A stretch of DNA of 64,000 bases from Alnus glutinosa (Eukaryota > Streptophyta > Magnoliopsida > Fagales > Betulaceae): NCBI RefSeq assembly GCF_958979055.1, contig NC_084889.1, forward strand, positions 34,849,951 to 34,913,950, written 5' to 3'. The notes under the pieces were generated by a model that did no database searches, was not told the DNA's origin, and was given only the letters and a program-made list of their open reading frames with translations. Shown here one piece after another: positions 57,523 through 64,000 of this stretch. Position numbers and translations under genes: made by a program. The stretch's first letter is position 1; every line of letters begins with the position of its first letter.

Positions 57523-57911
57523 AGAGATATGAGATATCTATGGGTTTTTGTTGGTTTCATAGTAGAGAGTTTTTGTGTAACTAAATACAGAAAAATTATT
57601 TCAAGATCCAAACCAAATAACCAAAAAAACAAAAAAAAAAAAAAATTATAACAAAAATGTATTATATCGAAAGAAACTGGGTCCAAATATTTTGGTAAAA
57701 TCATATAATGATTTTTTTTTTCTTTAAATTAGGTTTGGAGAAATTCCTTTAACACAGTGTATTAAACTAAAATTGTCCAAAATGCATGTGACTCTCACAT
57801 AATCTATTAAATGTATGTGATTCTCAAATTTATTTTGGACTTATGTCAGTTTAATACATTGAGTTTAAAATAATTTGGAATAAAACTTTATCCTTTATTA
57901 AGGGTCACAAA
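56843..57911. other. Intergenic AT-rich region
   Basis: No gene. Long T runs at about 56880-56905 and 57483-57521 (39 T). 57240-57480 is less AT-rich (GGGTTGGGCCTTCTAGG) but has no recognisable frame. Confidence 0.5.
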
Positions 57912-58205
57912 TAGGTTACGTTTGATACATGTGCAGAATGATCATTCATTTAGGAATAGGAATAGCTAAATAGATATTACGGAAAATACAAGAAATTGGA
58001 ATGGAATGAACATTCATATTCTTTTGTTTGGTTACAATATATAATGTTCTCACCGGAATTGAATCAAAATTTCTAGAGTACTCAAGTCCAAAAAATTATT
58101 ATTATTTTTTTTTAAAAAAACGCTACTTTTATTTTTTTGCACCCAAATTATTTTTTATTTTTAAAATAAAAAATCAATACAATATGAGTGTCCAAACGCC
58201 CTAGC
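57912..58205. mobile_element. Relative of the MITE at 4609
   Basis: Shares AATAGGAATAGCTAAATAGATATTAC, ACAAGAAATTGGAATGGAAT and GAACATTCATATTCTTTTG with 4609-4720. The right end is less clear. Confidence 0.4.
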
Positions 58206-58843
58206 TTAACACTTATGGTAATGCGACCACTCTTGATGCTATAAGAGAAGGTGGACAAAATTACTTCTGTTGAGTATCAGTAGTAGCCACAGCTACCCCA
58301 AACTATGGGATAGTCTCTGCTGCCCCAAACGGCACTAAGGTGGTCGCACCACCTCCCTTGTTCTATTAGGGCTACCTCCCTTGTTCTATTAGGGCTACCG
58401 GCTACCCTAGAAAACCACATATATTTTGAAGACAACTTGGGAAAAAAAAAATGTCCTTTATTAAAGGTAACAATTAGTAATTATTGACTTTTTGGTAACA
58501 ATTAGTACCAGTAATAAAGAGTAGTATTAACTAGGAAATAAAATTATTTATTAAAAAAAAAAAAAAACTAGGAAATAAAATTATTGACTTTTTGGTTTTA
58601 CATGCGGATGAATAAGAATGTTTAGGGTGTGTTTGGTAAAAAGTTTTTAGGTGTGTTTTTTTTTTTCTTTTTTCTTTTTTTTTTAATAATAATAAGTGAG
58701 TAATGTTTTATAAAAAATAATTGATAGGATATAAAATGTAAAATATTTTGTTATTGACTTTTTTAGAGAAAAAATGATAGTGGTTACCAAACAAGTCCTT
58801 AGTCATCAAACTGCGATGGAACCAGTGGATTTGTGTCTGTGAT

Positions 58844-59416
58844 AAGGAAAAAATCATATTTAGTCCCTAAGTTTTCATCTGAATTTGGATTTAGTCTTTA
58901 GATCTTCAATTTAAAAAATAAGATTCTTAGGTTTTACCCAAGTTTCAAATTGATCAATCTATTAATTTAATGTCAAAGTTAATGATTTTTCACTTGTCAC
59001 ATATGTTTCATTTGATACTATAGGGTTCATGTTAGCACCCAATACAATGTTAATGTCCATGTCAGCATCAAATTTAACTGTTTTCCATCTAATATTACAA
59101 ATCTAAAAGATTAAGATGACGAAGAAGATGGTTTTTGTTTTTAAAATTGGGTCTTTTTTTTTTTTTTTTTTTTTTCTTTTTCTGTGGATGACTTAATGCT
59201 TAATGATGTGACATTGATATTAGGTGCTGATATAAACGCTGATTAGTTAATTGAGACACACATGAAATATGACAAACTATTAATCTTGAGGAAAAAAGTG
59301 ACAGAGGGACCTATCTAAAATTTGTGTAAAACTTAAAGATTATATTCTTGAAATTAAAATTCCAAGAACTAAATTCAAATAAGATAAAAATCTACGGACT
59401 AAATATGATTTTTCTT
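58844..59416. mobile_element. Foldback Mutator-like MITE
   Basis: The left arm AAAATCATATTTAGTCCCTA pairs with the right arm (reverse complement AAAATCATATTTAGTCCGTA), and pairing continues into GAATTTGGATTTAG / GAATTTAGTTC. A T run at about 59154-59175 lies inside. No clear target duplication. Confidence 0.6.
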
Positions 59417-60000
59417 GGTTTTGGCGTCCGGCGAAGGAGGAGGGTGGTTTTGGATCCATGGTTTTGTTGAATACTTGAATGGAAAACGATGGGTTGGGTA
59501 ATCCATTGTTTTGGTGTTTGTTCTCTTTTGGGTTTCAAGCTTACGCGTCTAACTCTCATTGGATGCCGTAAATAAATGGGTTTATCCGGATAGCAAGGCT
59601 CTCTAAAGTAATAATTTGTATATAACAATACAACCTTTTTCCCAGAGGCCAAAAACCCTGTTTTGGCGTTGTCTGGTCAATAGGAATACATGTTGGTCGT
59701 TGGCTGGTGAGCTTCATTGAACCTTCCTTACCTCCTTCCTCTCCCCTTCCCTTTCTCACTTTCAATCTTAAGAAATAATAAAGAACTGATAAAAATCATC
59801 AGAGTCTTCACACAGAAGATTGCTCTGATTAATTTTAGTATATATCAGTCTAGTCTTCTCCTTTTGAAGATATGATATAGTTTGTGTTCTTTCAAATTAT
59901 CATCTTTGTTCATTGGGTACTTCTTCCTTACTTGGGGCTGCTCAGAAACACCGGAAAAGGAAAAGAAAAAGGCAAAATCTTTCTTTTTGGCTACATATCA

Positions 60001-60626
60001 ATGGCTGGAATGCTTCCTGGTGTGGAATGTGCCCGAAGGAGACGGTTCCATCCGAGCAGCAGTGGCTTGTCGGATTCACCAAACCATGGTGGGACAAGGC
60101 GGTCATCTCTCTGTTTATACACAAGCAGCCATGAAACCCATCATGCCTCTTTCTCTCCAATGGTACGTATCCCCTTCTCTTTCGGATTCAGATCCCCTGC
60201 CATTTTCTTTCACACATCTCTGTTTTCTTCTTTTTGGTGTGACTGATATTGTTTAAATCTGACCCCCCCCTCCCAAAAAAAAAAAAAGATGGAAAAAATT
60301 ATATTGAACCAAGCATCCCCTGATGGGGAATTGGAAAGAGGAGCTAGAGAAGCCAAGGAGAGATTGGATGGAAAGTTTAAAGCACAAAGAAAATCAGAAA
60401 CCAAAAGGTAATTAAGGATAATCTTTGTGATTTCAGGATAATATGTTAGCCAAATTTAACATTCCCTACCTCACCATCCTCTTTTAACTTAGTTTTCATG
60501 ATTATTAGGTCCATGTTCCATGAAGAGGTGTTGGGGTCAAAACAGAGCGGCTCAAAGAAGTTCAGTTGGGCCAAGTTGAGCTGGAAGGCCTTAGATCAAA
60601 ACATCTGTGCAGCTGTTTGCATATGA
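60001..60626 (+). pseudogene. RHY1A: RHY1A-like RING E3 ubiquitin ligase copy lacking its RING domain (132 aa, 3 exons)
   Basis: Exons 60001-60162, 60289-60407 and 60509-60626 join in frame at GT/AG sites. The product begins MAGMLPGVECARRRRFHPSS, continues HGGTRRSSLCLYTSSHETHH and AREAKERLD...QRKSETKR, and reaches KKFSWAKLSWKALDQ. These match, from memory, the N-terminal two thirds of the plant RHY1A-type RING-H2 ligase. In that family SWKxSDQ is followed at once by DECAICLERF, the start of the RING. Here the frame reads NICAAVCI and stops at TGA 60624-60626, and I see no RING cysteines or histidines downstream. Exon 3 is also shorter before the GSKKFSW block. So the ubiquitin-transfer domain is gone. 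It may be dead, or may make a RING-less protein that could interfere with the full ligase (inference). An exon 2 acceptor preceded by A's (CCTCCC then 13 A) is unusual. Confidence 0.65.
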
Positions 60627-60841
60627 GAATTGAAATATCTGCTTGTGGATTGTTTCTCTCTTTGTAGATTTATACCTCGTTTGTGGTAATGATCATGACC
60701 ATTTTTGTGATGTTTGTCTAGGAATTAATCCTAGTTTTTATTTTCTTTTTTTCAATTGCAAGTTCTGGATTGGCAAAAGATCCGGTGTATTAAACATGAA
60801 AGACATGATGCTCTATGGGGTTTGAGGTTGGAAATAGGAGC

Positions 60842-61606
60842 ATTATATATATACATATGGATGAACTAAACATTTATAAACCAAACCCTCCGAAAAGAAC
60901 ACTCCAGAAAAAAATTGGATGAAAGAACCAACTAGTTAGGAACAGACCTCCTAACTAAGAGCTGCAACACACAAAACAACTGCTGCACAAAGACAATAGA
61001 GAAAGCAAGAAATCAGGGACAAAACCCCTCAAACAGCAGCAAAACAGCAAGAAAACAAATTGCTGTACCAAACAAAGAAACAGCCCCAAGAAAACTAATA
61101 ACCAAAGAGTCCTTGCAGATTCCAGTTATAAGCAAGAGCAAGATTCTTTCCAATACTTTGCTTTGACCCCTTAGCCAGGAGCCTAGAACCAACTTGCCTT
61201 TTGACTTGGCTCACTATAGCTTCCTCCGTTCTAGGAGTGTTGCCATGCAGAAAGGCATTTCTCTGCCACCATATGTGGTACACAACTGCAGCAAGGCTTA
61301 ACCTGCAAGCATTGGCTTTCAAGCTTGTACCTTGCAAATCTTTAACAAACCACCGGATCGCCTCTTCCCAGCCTACAGGAGGATTCGGAATGAGACAAAT
61401 AGACATCAAAGCCTGCCATATCTGTCTACTAAACCTACAAGCAAAGAAAAGATGTCCCCTGCTTTCTTGGCAGCCATAGCAAAACATACAAACACTAGGA
61501 CCAGAAAAATCCTAAGAACACATCTTCTCCTTTGTAACTAGAGCATCCCTTAGAGCCAACCATAAGATAAAATGCCTAGTAATAGCTTGGGAAAACCACA
61601 CCACAA
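60842..61606 (-). pseudogene. LINE 3' relic with zf-RVT domain
   Basis: The minus-strand frame reads VVWFSQAITRHFILWLALRD, ALVTKEKMCS, an in-frame TAG where a Trp is expected, then MFCYGCQESRGHLFFACRFS and RQIWQ. This is the zinc-binding C-terminal domain of plant LINE reverse transcriptase (C..C....E..HLFF.C). The open part is 61487-61095. The stretch 61094-60842 is 3' UTR-like (GGAGGGTTTGGTTTATAAATG on the minus strand). Degenerate, so inactive. Confidence 0.75.
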
Positions 61607-62083
61607 GTGATGTGCATGTAATATGCACAAGTCAATGGATATTTGAAAGAAACACGCTAATACCCTGATGCAGTAAGACATTTAAAAAGAAAAAAATTGT
61701 CACAAGGAGCTTTCTTTCTAAGAGAAACACGCTAACACCCTAAGCTGCACTAAACCAAGCTTGCAGTAGATTCAATGACCAAATCAGAAGGTTTCTTAAG
61801 ACCCTGCAGGAGTCATGAAATCATGCATTATATTATTGAAGTAAGCCTTCTAATACCTAAAAAGTTTTGGTTAATAAAATGTCCTACCCCATTGCAGTAA
61901 GACATTTTCAAAGGAAAAAAACTGTCAAAAGGAGCTTTCTTAGAGAGACATATCTGATGTCACATGAAGAAACAGAGATACTTTGCGATTGGTCCACGTC
62001 ACAAGAAAAAGTATCAAAACCTCTAAGAATTAAATAATTAAATTTATCATTTCCTATTAATTTACAAAGAATTTAGCTTTCGG
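61607..62083. other. Intergenic region, no gene seen
   Basis: Contains two related strings, GCAGTAAGACATTTAAAAAG (about 61671) and GCAGTAAGACATTTTCAAAG (about 61894), each followed by AGGAGCTTTCTT about 30 bases on. No other structure recognised. Confidence 0.45.
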
Positions 62084-62940
62084 ACACCGTCAAGTTTGAT
62101 TATAGAATATAGGGAAGCATGTCTAAATTCGCACGTTTCCACTTTCAATTAAAACTAAACCCAAGCCAATCCGTTTACTATATGATCATCTATGTGGTGT
62201 GGTCTGGCCTTCTTGAAATCAGTCGCCACTACCGGCTCATCCACTAGACAAGTTAGGCGGTTGACTAAGGCCCCCAAGTAGAATAAGGCCGCAAAAACAA
62301 GTTTGTTTGAAAAAGAAAAAGAAAACGAAAAAAAGGAAAGAAAAAAAAAGAGGCTAATCATAATTTGAAATGGATTTTTTCCAGTGGAATAAAGCCATAA
62401 AGTCAAGTTTGTTTGAAAAAAAAAAAAAAAAAAAAAAAAGGGGCCTAATCATAAGCTGAAATGGTTTTTTCTCAGTGGAATAAGACCCCAAAAGATAGGT
62501 TTGTTTGAAAAAAACATAGCTTTCGGACACTGTCCAGTCTCATTACAGAATATAGGGAAGCATGTCTGAATTCGCACGTATCCACTTTCAATTAAAACTA
62601 AACCCAAGCCAATCCGTTTACTATATGATCATCTATGTGGTGTGGTCTGGCCTTCTTGGAATCAGTCGCCACTATCGGCTCATCCATTAGGCAAGTTAGA
62701 CGGTTGCCTAAGGCTCCCAAGTGGAATAAAGCCGCAAAAACAGGTTTGTTTGAAAAAAAAAAAAAAAAAAGCTTAATCATAATCTAAAACGGATTTTTTT
62801 CAGTGGAATAAAGCCATAAAGACAAGTTTGTTTGAAAAAAATAAAAAGGCATAATCATAAGCTAAAATGGTTTTTTCTTAGTGGAATAAGGCCTTCAAAG
62901 ATAAGTTTGTTTGAAAAAAATAAAAGAAGCATGATCTCTT
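62084..62940. repeat. 433-bp tandem duplication with nested short repeats
   Basis: TAGCTTTCGGACAC starts at 62084 and again at 62517. Long stretches such as CCAAGCCAATCCGTTTACTA and TATGATCATCTATGTGGTGT are unchanged between units. Each unit ends with three variants of GTGGAATAAxGCCxxAAAGxCAAGTTTGTTTGAAAAA (near 62278, 62383, 62475 and again 62719, 62802, 62875). Minus-strand frames of 83 and 60 codons with RLTCLVDEP are by-products. Confidence 0.85.
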
Positions 62941-64000
62941 CTTTAGATACTCTTTAACAAGTTAGTGATTTTCTTTAATGAACAAAGTGATAAACAGATC
63001 AGCAGCAATCTTTTGGATCCATACCAACGCATTCTCAGATCCTAGTCTTTTGCCTTACTAGAGAAAAGTATGAGATCATGGGCATATGCAATTTTAAAAT
63101 ATATCAAGTTTTTATGACCTCCACATGAATCATTGACATGCACGTATCATATTATGAAGCAAACAACCATGTGAATCCTCCCACTATCGTTTTACCTTTC
63201 ATAATCTCTATCTCACATGACTCAGATCATTGTCCTATTCTACTAAAGCTTTACAAAAAGTTGGAACACTTATTAAAATGAGATGTAAATTGTAAATTAG
63301 GTTTAAAATCAAAATATTTGTTATGATATCATGTCAAATTACTAATTATCTTGAAAATTATACAAATAGAAAATGTTAAATTTAATTATTTAAATAATTT
63401 TTTTTTTTTTTTTTTTTTTTTTGGTGACATTGACATGACTGAAACATAACATGAGGTGTCCTTATGTGGGGTTTTATCTTGTATGGAGGGACCTATTTAG
63501 GGGGGTGGCAGGGAGGGCCCTAACTAAATAAATTAATTAAGGGCTTATTTTATCTTTTTATCTCCAAAAGTTTGAAAAATTTAGAGCTTTTTTTAAAAAA
63601 AAAAATAAAAATAAAAAATCCAATCCAACCCCAATTTCCCCCTAATTGAGAGTAGAAGAAAGAATAAATCTAGAATTTGGGTGTATATATATATATATAT
63701 GCTTGGGTTAGAGTATCTAAACAATATCTGTCTTTGTTTAGTATTATCTATGCCCATTAAATTAGATCCTGGATTTCATCCCTCCATGATCTATAATTTC
63801 TCTTAAAACCTCAATCCCCATCTCTCAAAAGAGAGAGTAACAGAAGTAAAAAGTTTTTTTTTTTTAAGTGGCCATTCAACCCATGTCACATCAACTAGTA
63901 TGAATGAGTTTGAGTAAAAGTAAAGAGTATACTGCTCATCTTACAATTTGGTTAATTGTATTCATCTAAATCAAACCAGTTTCTTAAATTGACAAATGTC
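62941..64000. other. Intergenic region to window end, no gene seen
   Basis: AT-rich. T run at about 63400-63422, (TA)n at about 63685-63701, T run at about 63854-63865. No motif recognised. Confidence 0.5.

Noticed and set aside
1-64000. CRISPR arrays, bacterial operons, tRNA or rRNA genes
   Set aside because: The repeats present are microsatellites, tandem duplications and transposons, not spaced direct repeats. No tRNA cloverleaf or rRNA core was recognised apart from the SINE's A/B-box-like head.

Overview
The window is nuclear DNA of a dicot plant. This is shown by spliced genes with GT/AG introns, AT-rich and microsatellite-rich spacers, plant-only protein families (class II KNOX, lumenal CYP26-2-type cyclophilin, PB1-Raf kinase), and many small plant transposons: Harbinger-, hAT- and Mutator-type MITEs, a TRIM, a SINE and LINE tails. 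The species cannot be fixed from the sequence. All coordinates and splice sites were worked out by eye and no search was run.

Layout. From 1.4 to 13.9 kb, a local array of four small one-exon genes encodes an uncharacterised plant family with the core IERRPYHRNC(S/G)C. The first copy is divergent, two are near-identical, and the fourth is decayed at its C-terminus. Three of them share an upstream block and a TATA box. MITEs lie between them, including a foldback element with three G-box cores. Near 5.1-5.9 and 16.9-17.9 kb are two related GC-rich Harbinger-type elements. From 18.3 to 21.1 kb is a two-exon CYP26-2-type thylakoid-lumen cyclophilin. From 24.6 to 29.0 kb is a six-exon class II KNOX homeobox gene of the KNAT3/4/5 clade. 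At 30.6-31.0 kb (minus) is a small one-exon gene with a YDPRSYALNFD motif. From 34.0 to 41.4 kb (minus) is a nine-coding-exon PB1-domain Raf-like MAPKKK of about 1485 residues. From 42 to 53 kb there is mostly repeat DNA with several MITEs and a LINE RNase-H relic. At 53.1-53.5 kb (minus) is a second gene with a YDALSYALNFD motif. From 54 to 64 kb the sequence is repeat-rich, with a complete TRIM, a RHY1A-like gene that has lost its RING domain, a LINE zinc-knuckle relic and a 433-bp tandem duplication.

The genes do not form one pathway; this is an ordinary plant gene neighbourhood. The KNOX factor, the Raf-like kinase and the cyclophilin act in the nucleus, cytosol and chloroplast lumen respectively. 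The most unusual points are the small-protein array with changing cysteines, the RING-less ligase copy, the MITE pair sharing one TAA target, the Harbinger pair carrying CCGGAATCCGGCC-rich DNA, and truncated LINE tails in introns of three separate genes. I saw no convincing new multi-gene system.
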